Source of the DNA: Victivallaceae bacterium
Lineage (GTDB): Bacteria; Verrucomicrobiota; Lentisphaeria; Victivallales; Victivallaceae
Assembly (NCBI GenBank): GCA_028698975.1
Contig: JAQVVK010000046.1
Coordinates: forward strand, 1-12,822
DNA length: 12,822 nt
Direction of reading: 5' to 3'
Shown here: one piece after another, positions 6,142 to 12,822 of the stretch
Layout: the number at the start of each line of letters is the position of its first letter
Numbering within the stretch: position 1 is the first letter of the stretch
The notes under the pieces: generated by a model
What the model saw: the letters and a program-made list of their open reading frames with translations, nothing else
Told to the model about the DNA's origin: nothing
The model's database searches: none
Made by a program: the position numbers and the translations under genes

Positions 6142-7827
6142 TTACTTCGTCGGCACGCGCAGCACACCGCCGGTGTCCGCGCTGGTCGCAGTCATGGCGT
6201 AACGCGCCAGATAACCGGTGACCGCCTTGGGTTTCGGCGGCTGCCAGACGGCGCGCCGTTTGGCCAGCACGTCGGCGGGCACTTCCAGCTCGATGGTGCG
6301 GTTGGGTATGTCGATTGCGATCATGTCGCCGGGTTCGACCAGAGCGATCACGCCGCCGGCCGCCGCCTCCGGGCTGATATGCCCGATGCAGGCGCCGTGA
6401 GTGCCGCCGGAGAAACGGCCGTCGGTGATGAGCGCGACGCTCTCACCAAGCCCGCGACCCATGATATAACTGGTCGGAGCGAGCATTTCCTGCATGCCGG
6501 GGCCGCCCTTGGGGCCTTCGTAGCGGATCACCACCACGTCGCCGGCCTTGACCTTGCCGGCCAGGATGCCCTGACCCGCCTCTTCTTCGCTTTCAAAGAT
6601 GACCGCCGGTCCGCGATGAGTAAGCATTGCCGCGGCGACGCCGGCCGCCTTGACCACGCAGCCGTTTTCCGCGAGGTTGCCAAAAAGAATGGCCAGACCG
6701 CCCGACTTGCTGTACGGGTTTTCGAGCGTGCGTATGACGGTGCCGTCCGGAGCCGGAGACGCCGCGAACTCCTCGCCGAGCGTCATGCCGGAAACCGTGG
6801 GAGCGGCGGGATCGACCAGACCGGCGATCTTGCTGATCTCCTTGATGATAGCCATCACTCCGCCCGCGTCGCGCACATCGGCCATGTGGTATTCGCTGGA
6901 CGGCGAAACCTTGCAGATGTTGGGGGTGCGGCGGCTGATCTCGTCAAGTTTGTGCAGGTCGAGTTTCACCCCGGCCTCGTTGGCGACGGCCAGCGTGTGC
7001 AGCACGGTGTTGCTGCTGCCGCCCATGGCCATGTCGAGAGCGAGCGCGTTGTGAAACGCGGTCGGCGTGGCGAAATCGCGGGCGGTTTTGGCCTGCGGAT
7101 CGAGAGCCATTTCGACAATGCGTTTGGCGGCCTTTTTCCAGAGTTCGACACGTTCGGCGGACTCGGCCAGCAGCGAACCGTTGCCGGGCAGCGCGATGCC
7201 GAGAGCTTCGCAGAGGCAGTTCATGCTGTTGGCGGTGAACATCCCGGAGCAGGAACCGGCTCCCGGACAGGCGTCGCATTCGAGAGCTTCAAGCTCGGCC
7301 TCGTTGCGGTTGCCGGTTTTCAGCTGGGCGACGCCCTCAAACACGGTGATGAGGTCGGCCACTTTGCCGCTCTTGGGGTCGCGCCCCGCCGCCATCGGCC
7401 CGCCCGAGGCGAAAATGGTCGGGATATTGAGCCGCATTGCGCCCATAAGCATGCCCGGCACGATCTTGTCGCAGTTGGGTATGCAGATCATGGCGTCAAA
7501 GGGGTGCGCCGTGCCCATGGTTTCGACGCAGTCGGCGATAAGTTCGCGGCTGGGCAGCGAATACTTCATGCCGCGATGCCCCATTGCGATACCGTCGCAG
7601 ACCGCGATGGTATTGAATTCATAGGGTACGCCGCCGGCGGCGCGAATGGCGTCGCAGACGATTTCGCCCACTTTTTTGAGGTGACAGTGACCCGGCGGGA
7701 TGTTGGTATAGGAGTTGCAGACGCCGATAAACGGCTTCTTGAGGTCGTCCGACGTGAGGCCGGTGGCCCGCATCAGACTGCGGTGCGGGGCGCGCTCGGC
7801 TCCGCTTTTCATCAGATCGCTTCTCAT
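6142..7827 (-). CDS. ilvD: Dihydroxy-acid dehydratase
   Basis: A 561-residue enzyme of isoleucine, valine and pantothenate precursor synthesis. It dehydrates 2,3-dihydroxy-3-methylbutanoate and its methylpentanoate homologue to the 2-oxo acids in the cytoplasm. It carries the family cysteines that hold the iron-sulfur cluster: GVCNSYTNIPPGH near residue 35, PNCDKIVPGM near 106, and CPGAGSCSGMFTANSM near 175. Also present are AVCDGIAMGHRGMKYSLPSR and, toward the C-terminus, DGRFSGGTHGACIGHISPEA, which contains the catalytic serine region. Three cysteines in this spacing suggest the [2Fe-2S] type. The start at 7825-7827 is fixed by GGAGG five bases upstream. The reading frame stays open to 7899, but the extra residues overlap the promoter and do not resemble the family. 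No other ilv gene is visible. The acyltransferase-fold gene follows by 30 bases. Confidence 0.97.
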   Translation of the reverse strand: MRSDLMKSGAERAPHRSLMRATGLTSDDLKKPFIGVCNSYTNIPPGHCHLKKVGEIVCDAIRAAGGVPYEFNTIAVCDGIAMGHRGMKYSLPSRELIADCVETMGTAHPFDAMICIPNCDKIVPGMLMGAMRLNIPTIFASGGPMAAGRDPKSGKVADLITVFEGVAQLKTGNRNEAELEALECDACPGAGSCSGMFTANSMNCLCEALGIALPGNGSLLAESAERVELWKKAAKRIVEMALDPQAKTARDFATPTAFHNALALDMAMGGSSNTVLHTLAVANEAGVKLDLHKLDEISRRTPNICKVSPSSEYHMADVRDAGGVMAIIKEISKIAGLVDPAAPTVSGMTLGEEFAASPAPDGTVIRTLENPYSKSGGLAILFGNLAENGCVVKAAGVAAAMLTHRGPAVIFESEEEAGQGILAGKVKAGDVVVIRYEGPKGGPGMQEMLAPTSYIMGRGLGESVALITDGRFSGGTHGACIGHISPEAAAGGVIALVEPGDMIAIDIPNRTIELEVPADVLAKRRAVWQPPKPKAVTGYLARYAMTATSADTGGVLRVPTK

Positions 7828-7832
7828 AGGTA

Positions 7833-7837
7833 CCTCC
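7833..7837 (-). promoter_or_regulatory. Ribosome-binding site deciding the ilvD start
   Basis: GGAGG on the minus strand, five bases before the ATG at 7827. An in-frame ATG four codons upstream overlaps this site and can be discounted, as can the ATG at 7899. Confidence 0.8.
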
Positions 7838-7843
7838 ATGGAA

Positions 7844-7873
7844 TTGACATACGAAAAAATCATTTCGTTTAAT
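7844..7873 (+). promoter_or_regulatory. Candidate upstream ffh promoter
   Basis: A perfect TTGACA (7844-7849) is followed by an 18 base spacer and TTTAAT (7868-7873, five of six matches). The start would be near 7880, giving a leader of about 130 bases before ffh. Its -10 overlaps the -10 of the ilvD promoter on the other strand, so the two could compete. Confidence 0.45.
7851..7868. repeat. Inverted repeat at the 5' end of the ilvD leader
   Basis: ACGAAA (7851-7856) and TTTCGT (7863-7868) are perfect reverse complements with a six base loop. Given the predicted ilvD start near 7864, the repeat would lie at or just at the 5' end of the ilvD mRNA. In DNA it falls between the -35 and -10 of the upstream plus-strand promoter candidate. 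It could be a stabilising 5' hairpin or a protein site. Confidence 0.35.
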
Positions 7874-7899
7874 TTACCATGACTTGCCGCTAAAGGCAA
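7871..7899 (-). promoter_or_regulatory. Candidate ilvD promoter
   Basis: On the minus strand TTGCCT (7894-7899), 17 bases, then TAAATT (7871-7876), each matching four of six consensus bases. The start would be near 7864 with a leader of about 37 bases. The -35 forms one arm of the inverted repeat TTGCC-N6-GGCAA (7884-7899), a possible operator. No leader peptide rich in Ile, Leu or Val fits in so short a leader, so classical attenuation is unlikely. Confidence 0.4.
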
Positions 7900-7930
7900 T
7901 CCATTTACGTTTTATTTTCCAAACATTCTC

Positions 7931-7959
7931 TTGAAGTTGAGCCGGGAGCAAAGTATATT
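7931..7959 (+). promoter_or_regulatory. Candidate proximal ffh promoter
   Basis: TTGAAG (7931-7936), 17 bases, then TATATT (7954-7959). The start would be near 7966, at the beginning of four TTA repeats (7966-7977), and the leader would be about 46 bases. The -10 hexamer is identical to those proposed for the isomerase and tRNA genes. The promoter sits inside the long open frame that reaches upstream of the true ffh start, which argues against any earlier start codon. Confidence 0.55.
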
Positions 7960-8011
7960 AAGGTGTTATTATTATTATAAACGTAAAAAAAGAGGAAGGT
8001 ACAGAGGGGTT

Positions 8012-9466
8012 ATGTTCGAATCTTTAAGCGATAAACTGCATGGTGTTTTCCGCAAGTTGCGGGGTGAAAGTGCCATGACCGAGGCCAACATCGCCGACGC
8101 GATGCGCGAAATAAGGCTGGCCTTGCTCGACGCCGACGTCAATATCGAGGTGGCGACCGAATTCGTCGAGAGCGTCAAGTCGGAATGCATCGGCCGCGAA
8201 GTCATCAAGAGCGTCACGCCGGCGCAGCAGGTGGTGAAGATCGTTCACGACAAGCTGGTCGACCTGTTGGGCAGCGACGCCGCCGAGCTGAAGCTCGATC
8301 GTAAACCGGCGGTGATCATGCTGGTCGGTCTGCACGGCTCCGGCAAGACCACCACCGCCGGCAAGCTTGCGTTGAAACTCAAGCAGGACGGCAAATCGGT
8401 GCTGCTGGTGGCGGGCGACGTCTACCGCCCGGCCGCCATCGATCAATTGGAAACCATCGGTCGCGAGATCGACGTGCCGGTGCATGTCGAGCGCACCAGC
8501 GTCAACGTGGCGGCCATCGCCTCCAACGCGCTTCAGGCGGCGACCCGGCAAAATGCCGATGTGGTGATCGTCGATACCGCCGGCCGGCTTCAGATCGACG
8601 ACACGATGGTGCAGGAATTGGTGCGCATACGCCAGGCGGTGCATCCCGACGAAATCCTGCTGGTGGCGGATTCCGCCCTCGGCCAGGAGGCGGTATCGGT
8701 GGCCCAGCATTTTCATGCCGCGCTTGACTTGACCGGCTTCATACTTACCAAGCTGGACGGCGACTCCAGAGGCGGCGCGGCGTTGTCGATCCGCAAAGTG
8801 ACCGGTTGTCCGGTCAAATTCGCCGGTTCCGGTGAAAAGCTCGACGCGCTCGAAGTGTTCTTTCCCGACCGCATGGCCGGCCGCATACTCGGCATGGGCG
8901 ATGTGGTGTCACTGGTCGAAAAAGCCGCCGCCGAGATCGATGAAGACGAGGCGCGCAAACTTCAGGAAAAACTGCGCAAAAACCAGTTTGACTACAATGA
9001 TTTCCTCAGCCAGCTCAAGCAGATCACCAAGCTGGGCGGCATGGAAAGCATTTTGCGTTTTCTGCCCGGCGGCCGCCAGCTTTCCGGTCTGGTTTCCGGG
9101 GTCGATCTCAAACATTTTGCCCGGATGGAGGCGGTTATACTTTCGATGACCGTCGCCGAGCGCAACAACCCGGACCTCATAAATTTTTCGCGCAAAAAGC
9201 GTATTGCCAAAGGCGCCGGCGTGCCGGTCGAAACGGTCAGCTCGCTCACCAAGCAGTTTGAAACCATGCGCAAGATGATGCGCGGCAACAGTGCGATCGG
9301 CCGGTTGATGTCGGGCGCGGCGTTGCCGGAGCCGGGGCCGGGAGCCTCGCTCGGCGGATTGCTGCATGCGCCGCTGCCGGTCACCAAGCGCGAACAGGAT
9401 CATAAGAAACGGGTGGCCAAGCTGGCCAAGAAGCAGCGTCAGAAACAGCGCAAGCACAAGAAGTAA
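8012..9466 (+). CDS. ffh: Signal recognition particle protein Ffh
   Basis: The 484-residue GTPase of the signal recognition particle. It binds 4.5S RNA and signal sequences emerging from the ribosome and delivers membrane proteins to FtsY. The N domain has RLALLDADVNIEV (35-47). The G domain has GLHGSGKTTTAGKLA (106-120), DVYRPAAIDQL (136-146), DTAGRL (188-193), TKLDGDSRGG (246-255) and GSGEKLDALEVFFPDRM (272-288). The M domain has MEAVILSMTVAER (372-384) and the RNA-binding RKKRIAKGAG (394-403). The ATG at 8012 gives the canonical MFESLSDKL and follows AGAGG by four bases. Oddities are DSALGQE where DAMTGQD is usual, alanine in place of serine in the GSG of the M domain, and a Lys/Arg-rich tail in place of a Met-rich one. 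It opens a run of five same-strand genes. The SRP RNA gene is not in this window. Confidence 0.97.
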   Translation: MFESLSDKLHGVFRKLRGESAMTEANIADAMREIRLALLDADVNIEVATEFVESVKSECIGREVIKSVTPAQQVVKIVHDKLVDLLGSDAAELKLDRKPAVIMLVGLHGSGKTTTAGKLALKLKQDGKSVLLVAGDVYRPAAIDQLETIGREIDVPVHVERTSVNVAAIASNALQAATRQNADVVIVDTAGRLQIDDTMVQELVRIRQAVHPDEILLVADSALGQEAVSVAQHFHAALDLTGFILTKLDGDSRGGAALSIRKVTGCPVKFAGSGEKLDALEVFFPDRMAGRILGMGDVVSLVEKAAAEIDEDEARKLQEKLRKNQFDYNDFLSQLKQITKLGGMESILRFLPGGRQLSGLVSGVDLKHFARMEAVILSMTVAERNNPDLINFSRKKRIAKGAGVPVETVSSLTKQFETMRKMMRGNSAIGRLMSGAALPEPGPGASLGGLLHAPLPVTKREQDHKKRVAKLAKKQRQKQRKHKK

Positions 9467-9492
9467 CACGCTAAACCGGGGAGGCCTTTAAT

Positions 9493-10290
9493 ATGCTAAG
9501 TTTGTTGATTGCCATGGGGGCGGGGGCCGCGGCGGGGGCGTTTATCTGGCGCGATCAGGATGCGCCGGCCTGGGGAGTGGTGACGTTTATTTTAACCGCC
9601 ATTATCGTACAGATAGTAATGGCATTGGTGGTGCGGCGGCGGGTCGGCAGGATCCAGCGCAAGATGGAGGATCTGATGCGGGCCGGTCAGGCGCGCATCA
9701 ACCGCCAGATCGCGGTTTTTCAGGCGCGTCCGGGAGCCGGGGTCAAGGCGGCGCAGCAGACGCTTGAGAAGTTGCAGAGCGACATTGTGCGCGACGCGCT
9801 GGCGTTGACGGCGGAGTACGAGCCGTATTACAAGTGGAATTTGATGCTGCGCAAGCAGATAAACACCATGAAGATGCAGCTTCACTACCAGTTGCGCGAC
9901 TTTGCCAAGGTCGACGAACTCCTGCCGAAATGTCTGGTGTTTGACGCGCGTTCCAAGCTCATCAAACTTATTCGCATGTATAAAAAGGACGCGCCGGGGC
10001 TTAACAAGTTCTACAAGTCGAAGTGTTCGCGGCTCAAGGGCGACGACGGCGCGCTGGCCGCTTCGACCTATGCTTGGATCCTGCTCAAAAAGGGCGAAAA
10101 CGAGCAGGCGGTGGCGGTGATGGTGGCGGCCAAAAAACTCTCCGACAACCCCACGCTGCTGGAAAATTGCGACCGGCTGGTCAACGGCAAATTCAAGCAT
10201 TTCAACAATGCGGGGTTTGGCGACCTCTGGTATTCGCTTTATCTTGAGGAACCCAAGGTCAAGGTCCAGAAACAGAACCGTATGTATTGA
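9493..10290 (+). CDS. Unrecognised membrane protein, two N-terminal helices and a helical domain
   Basis: I do not recognise this 265-residue protein. Two hydrophobic segments at about 1-18 and 26-47 form a membrane hairpin. The Arg-rich stretch after the second (RRRVGRIQRK, 48-57) suggests, by the positive-inside rule, that the large C-terminal part is cytoplasmic. Residues 50-105 are charged and probably coiled-coil. Residues about 130-230 look alpha-helical and TPR-like (STYAWILLKKGENEQAVAVM, then KKLSDNPTLLENCDRLV). The tail is basic. The ATG follows GGGGAGG by eight bases. The gene lies 26 bases after ffh and 23 before mlaE, so it is probably co-transcribed with both. It could be an accessory of the lipid transporter, a membrane-insertion factor, or unrelated, and nothing in the sequence decides this. 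Confidence 0.7.
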   Translation: MLSLLIAMGAGAAAGAFIWRDQDAPAWGVVTFILTAIIVQIVMALVVRRRVGRIQRKMEDLMRAGQARINRQIAVFQARPGAGVKAAQQTLEKLQSDIVRDALALTAEYEPYYKWNLMLRKQINTMKMQLHYQLRDFAKVDELLPKCLVFDARSKLIKLIRMYKKDAPGLNKFYKSKCSRLKGDDGALAASTYAWILLKKGENEQAVAVMVAAKKLSDNPTLLENCDRLVNGKFKHFNNAGFGDLWYSLYLEEPKVKVQKQNRMY

Positions 10291-10300
10291 ATTTCAACCC

Positions 10301-10306
10301 GGAGGG
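10301..10306 (+). promoter_or_regulatory. Ribosome-binding site deciding the mlaE start
   Basis: GGAGGG lies seven bases before the GTG at 10314. The frame also has a TTG at 10287, but that overlaps the stop of the preceding gene, has no ribosome site and would add nine Gly-rich residues that include this site. GTG at 10314 is therefore chosen. Confidence 0.75.
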
Positions 10307-10313
10307 TGGAGGC

Positions 10314-11081
10314 GTGACGGTAAAAACGTTGCTGGGAAATTGCACCGAACCGGTGATCTTCATCGGCCGGGTCGCCTCGGCCGTACCTCTGGTTTTTACC
10401 CGGCGCGGCTTCCGGGTGAGGGAGTTCCTTTATTATCTCGACCTTTGCGGGGCAAGATCGGTCGGCATTGTGCTGATGATCTGTTTCCTGATGGGCGGGG
10501 TGATCGGGGTGCAGGCGGCGATTCAGCTTCAAAAGGTGGGCAGCGAAATCTTTTCCGCCGACCTGATCGGGTTTTCGGTGCTCAAAGAATTCGGGCCTCT
10601 GATGGTGGCGATGATCGCCACCGGGCGGGCGGGATCGGCCTTTGCCGCCGAAATCGGCACCATGCAGGTCGATGAAGAAGTTAGCGCACTGGCCACGATG
10701 GGTATCAGGCCGGAGGCGTATCTGGTGCTTCCCAAGCTGATCGCCATGATTATCGCGCTGCCGGTGCTTACCGTGTTTGGCGACGCGGCCGGAGTTTTCG
10801 GCGGTATGCTGATCGGGGTGACCGCCATGGGGTTGCCGGCGGCGGCCTATTGGGGGCGCACCGTTGAAGTGCTTAATTTCACGACTTTCGCGCTTGGCGC
10901 GCTCAAAAGCGTGGTCTTTGCCGTGCTTATAACCATGGCGGGGTGTTACTGCGGCTTTCGCGCCTCCAACGACGCGCTCGGAGTGGGGCGGGGGGCGACC
11001 AGTGCGGTGGTGAGTTCGATCTTTTTGGTGGTGGTCGCCGACGCGGTGATCACCGTACTGTACTCGTTCATCGGATATTGA
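10314..11081 (+). CDS. mlaE: MlaE-family ABC transporter permease
   Basis: A 255-residue inner-membrane permease of the MlaE/YrbE family, which moves phospholipid between the inner membrane and the MCE protein in the periplasm. It has an amphipathic N-terminal region and membrane segments near 48-72, 95-115, 139-166, 194-214 and 231-253. The family's signature cytoplasmic loop is clear: FGPLMVAMIATGRAGSAFAA (93-112), then EIGTMQVDEEVSALATMGI (113-131), which contacts the ATPase. Family members are usually 250-265 residues long, so this one is complete. It starts with GTG, 23 bases after the preceding gene, and ends 12 bases before mlaF. The order permease, ATPase, MCE protein supports the assignment. 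The transport direction is not evident from sequence. Confidence 0.93.
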   Translation: MTVKTLLGNCTEPVIFIGRVASAVPLVFTRRGFRVREFLYYLDLCGARSVGIVLMICFLMGGVIGVQAAIQLQKVGSEIFSADLIGFSVLKEFGPLMVAMIATGRAGSAFAAEIGTMQVDEEVSALATMGIRPEAYLVLPKLIAMIIALPVLTVFGDAAGVFGGMLIGVTAMGLPAAAYWGRTVEVLNFTTFALGALKSVVFAVLITMAGCYCGFRASNDALGVGRGATSAVVSSIFLVVVADAVITVLYSFIGY

Positions 11082-11093
11082 GGAGAGATCAAG

Positions 11094-11888
11094 ATGCCGG
11101 CGGATAAAGCCATCGAAGTACAAAACGTCACGATCGGTTACGGCGACCGGGTGCTCATGCAAAACATTTCGTTTTCAGTGGGCAAGGGCGAGATAATGTG
11201 TATTCTCGGCGGCTCCGGCTGCGGCAAATCGACGCTGCTGAAACATATCATCGGTTTGTATTCTCCGCAAGCCGGCGACATCTTGATCGACGGCCGCAGC
11301 ATTGTCAACGCCGGCGAGGAGGGCAAACGCTCGATCATGCGCGAATTTGGCGTGACCTATCAGGGCGGAGCGTTGTTTGGCTCGATGACGGTCGCGGAAA
11401 ACGTGGCGTTGCCGCTGGAGGAATATACCGATTATTCCAGTTCAAAAATCGCCGAAGTGGTCGAGGAAAAACTTAAACTGGTCGATCTCGGCGGATTTGG
11501 CACTTATATGCCGTCGGAGTTGTCGGGAGGAATGAAGAAAAGAGCCGGTCTGGCCCGCGCACTCGCGCTCGACCCCCATTTGCTTTTCTTTGACGAACCG
11601 TCGGCGGGGCTTGACCCGATAACGTCGGCCGACCTTGACCGGCTGATATTGCGGTTGCGCGACAATTTTGGATCGACCATCGTGGTGGTGACGCACGAGC
11701 TTGACAGTATTTTTACCATTGCCGACCGGGTGGTCATGCTCGACAAGGCGACCAAGTCGATCATAGCCGCCGGAAATCCGCGGCAGTTGCTCAACGACTC
11801 GCCCAACCGCTGGGTGAGGTCGTTTTTGGGTCGTGACGGGTTAAAGAGTTCGGACGAGACCGATTTTCAGGTAAAAAAGGTGGATTAA
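11094..11888 (+). CDS. mlaF: MlaF-family ABC transporter ATP-binding protein
   Basis: The 264-residue ATPase that powers the MlaE-type lipid transporter from the cytoplasmic side. All motifs are present: Walker A GGSGCGKST (39-47), Q-loop at YQGGALFGSMTVAENVALPL (89-108), signature LSGGMKKRAGLARALALDP (143-161), Walker B LLFFDEPSAGLDP (163-175) and H-loop THEL (200-203). The QGGALF and MKKR variants are typical of the MlaF/Mkl group. The ATG has AGGAG eight bases upstream. Residues after about 235 form a short tail (VRSFLGRDGLK, then charged residues), normal for the group. Its TAA stop is joined directly to the ATG of the MCE gene, so translation of the two is probably coupled. Confidence 0.94.
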   Translation: MPADKAIEVQNVTIGYGDRVLMQNISFSVGKGEIMCILGGSGCGKSTLLKHIIGLYSPQAGDILIDGRSIVNAGEEGKRSIMREFGVTYQGGALFGSMTVAENVALPLEEYTDYSSSKIAEVVEEKLKLVDLGGFGTYMPSELSGGMKKRAGLARALALDPHLLFFDEPSAGLDPITSADLDRLILRLRDNFGSTIVVVTHELDSIFTIADRVVMLDKATKSIIAAGNPRQLLNDSPNRWVRSFLGRDGLKSSDETDFQVKKVD

Positions 11889-12822
11889 ATGGACGACAAC
11901 AATCGAAAACTTCGCATCGGCCTTTTTGTCTGCGGCGGCATTGCGGTGACGCTGGCCGCGCTTTTCTTTTTGGGTATGTCCGATATTTTTGTGCGCAAGG
12001 CGTATATCCGTACTTATTTCAACGAATCGGTGCAGGGGTTGAGCAACGGTTCGGCGGTGAAATACCGCGGCGTGCCGATCGGCAACGTGACCGACGTATC
12101 GATCCGCATCGCCGATAAACTGGTGCGGGTCGACATGAGCATACACCTCGACAAATTCATCACTACCGAATCCGGCGGCAACGATGACCGTGACGCAAGT
12201 TTCGATCAATTCATGCGCAAGGAATTGAGTGACGGTCTGCGTTGCCGGCTTGAATACGCCGGCATAACCGGCATGCGTTACATCGGGCTGGATTATATTG
12301 CGCCGCCGGGTTCGCCGGTGCCGTTGCCGCCGACCTATATGCCGGTTGATGTGATCTTTGTGCCGTCGGCGCCGTCGGCGTTTAACGACATCATCGAGGC
12401 GTTGTCTACTTCGCTTGAACGTATTTCCAAGATCAGGTTTGAAGATATTTCCGATGATTTGGAGCACAGTTTGACGCAGTTGTCGGGGCTGCTTTCCGAC
12501 CCGGCGTTGAAATCGATGATCTCCCATCTCAACGAGGCCTCCGACAGTTTGGAAAACAGCACTCGCAATGTTGCCGCTGTATTCAGCGAAAAACGGCTTA
12601 ACGAATTGGCCGCTTCGCTGGAGAAGAATCTCAGCGACCTCAACCGCCTTACCAATCAATTGGCCGACGAGTCGCGTCGGGCGCGGGTGGCTGACAGTGC
12701 GACCGCATTCCGCGACGCGGCGGCGGCCATGGTGGATGGGCAGGAGAATTTTGCCAATACGTTGGGCAAGCTCAATCGTGCGCTTGACGCCATGAAAGCG
12801 TTGACAGATTATCTAAGCGAAG
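11889..12822 (+). CDS. mlaD: MCE (MlaD-family) lipid-binding protein, partial
   Basis: The first 311 residues of a protein that continues past the right edge. A short cytoplasmic start (MDDNNRKLR) leads to one membrane anchor at about 10-30. The MCE domain spans about 38-135, with the family core SNGSAVKYRGVPIGNVTDVS (52-71) and GITGMRYIGLDYI (124-136). The MCE domain is interrupted near residues 90-106 by an acidic polar insertion. Past about 155 the chain is long, polar and helical with heptad-like leucines (such as LEKNLSDLNRLTNQLADE), as in MCE proteins whose C-terminal helices build a periplasmic tunnel or needle. It is already longer than E. coli MlaD (about 183 residues), so it is closer to the long MCE proteins. 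AAGGTGG inside the end of mlaF acts as the ribosome site. The ATG abuts the mlaF stop. Confidence 0.9.
   Translation, partial: MDDNNRKLRIGLFVCGGIAVTLAALFFLGMSDIFVRKAYIRTYFNESVQGLSNGSAVKYRGVPIGNVTDVSIRIADKLVRVDMSIHLDKFITTESGGNDDRDASFDQFMRKELSDGLRCRLEYAGITGMRYIGLDYIAPPGSPVPLPPTYMPVDVIFVPSAPSAFNDIIEALSTSLERISKIRFEDISDDLEHSLTQLSGLLSDPALKSMISHLNEASDSLENSTRNVAAVFSEKRLNELAASLEKNLSDLNRLTNQLADESRRARVADSATAFRDAAAAMVDGQENFANTLGKLNRALDAMKALTDYLSE

Noticed and set aside
7828..7864. Leader-peptide attenuation of ilvD
   Set aside because: The predicted leader is only about 37 bases and contains no Ile/Leu/Val-rich small frame or terminator hairpin pair.
5842..7872. A 676-codon open frame on the plus strand opposite ilvD and the acyltransferase-fold gene
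   Set aside because: It is antisense to a certain enzyme gene. The translation is rich in His, Arg, Gly and Ala with no recognisable domain, as expected from third-position G+C bias of the real genes.
7931..8011. Upstream extension of ffh by 27 codons
   Set aside because: The added residues are Tyr/Lys/Arg-rich and encoded by the promoter region. The ATG at 8012 gives the canonical Ffh N-terminus and has a ribosome site.
10239..11162. A 307-codon minus-strand open frame opposite mlaE
   Set aside because: His-, Arg- and Asp-rich low-complexity translation running across three real genes and their junctions. It is a shadow of mlaE codon bias.
1..12822. CRISPR array, insertion sequence, prophage or defence genes
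   Set aside because: No spaced direct repeats, transposase or integrase motifs, or terminal inverted repeats were seen on either strand. Base composition is even across the coding regions.

Overview
The window is about 60% G+C and gene-dense, with ordinary bacterial gene structure (Shine-Dalgarno sites, sigma70-like promoters). It holds ten protein genes, two of them cut by the window edges, and one tRNA gene. A phospholipid-transport operon of MlaE/MlaF/MlaD type implies a Gram-negative envelope. A secreted phosphodiester glycosidase-like protein, an AraC regulator divergent from a sugar isomerase/epimerase, and an EF-G-2-type GTPase would suit a saccharolytic member of the PVC group, such as Lentisphaerota. 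That placement is an impression from protein character, not a demonstrated assignment.

Layout: (1) 1-1143: a partial sugar phosphate isomerase/epimerase gene (minus) and an AraC-family regulator gene (plus) diverge from a 128 bp spacer in which candidate promoters for the two genes overlap. (2) 1151-2026: a secreted phosphodiester glycosidase-domain protein (minus), convergent with the regulator. (3) 2027-2513: mostly non-coding, holding a tRNA-Arg(ACG) gene (minus) and three candidate promoters. (4) 2514-4529: an EF-G-2-like translational GTPase (plus). (5) 4573-7827: a minus-strand pair, ilvD followed by a stand-alone acyltransferase/condensation-fold protein. A long hairpin lies at its convergent junction with the EF-G gene. 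(6) 8012-12822: a plus-strand run of ffh, an unrecognised two-helix membrane protein, mlaE, mlaF and the start of mlaD, with gaps of 0-26 bp, so probably one operon.

The genes serve separate functions: sugar catabolism and its control, translation, branched-chain amino-acid synthesis, co-translational membrane targeting, and lipid transport across the envelope. The only multi-gene assembly is the Mla-type transporter, in which the permease, ATPase and MCE substrate-binding subunit are encoded in order. No mobile element, CRISPR array, defence system or clearly new multi-gene system is visible. The parts most worth a second look are the stand-alone HHxxxDG protein, the unknown membrane protein between ffh and mlaE, the altered G4 motif of the EF-G-like protein, the overlapping divergent promoters, and the junction hairpin.
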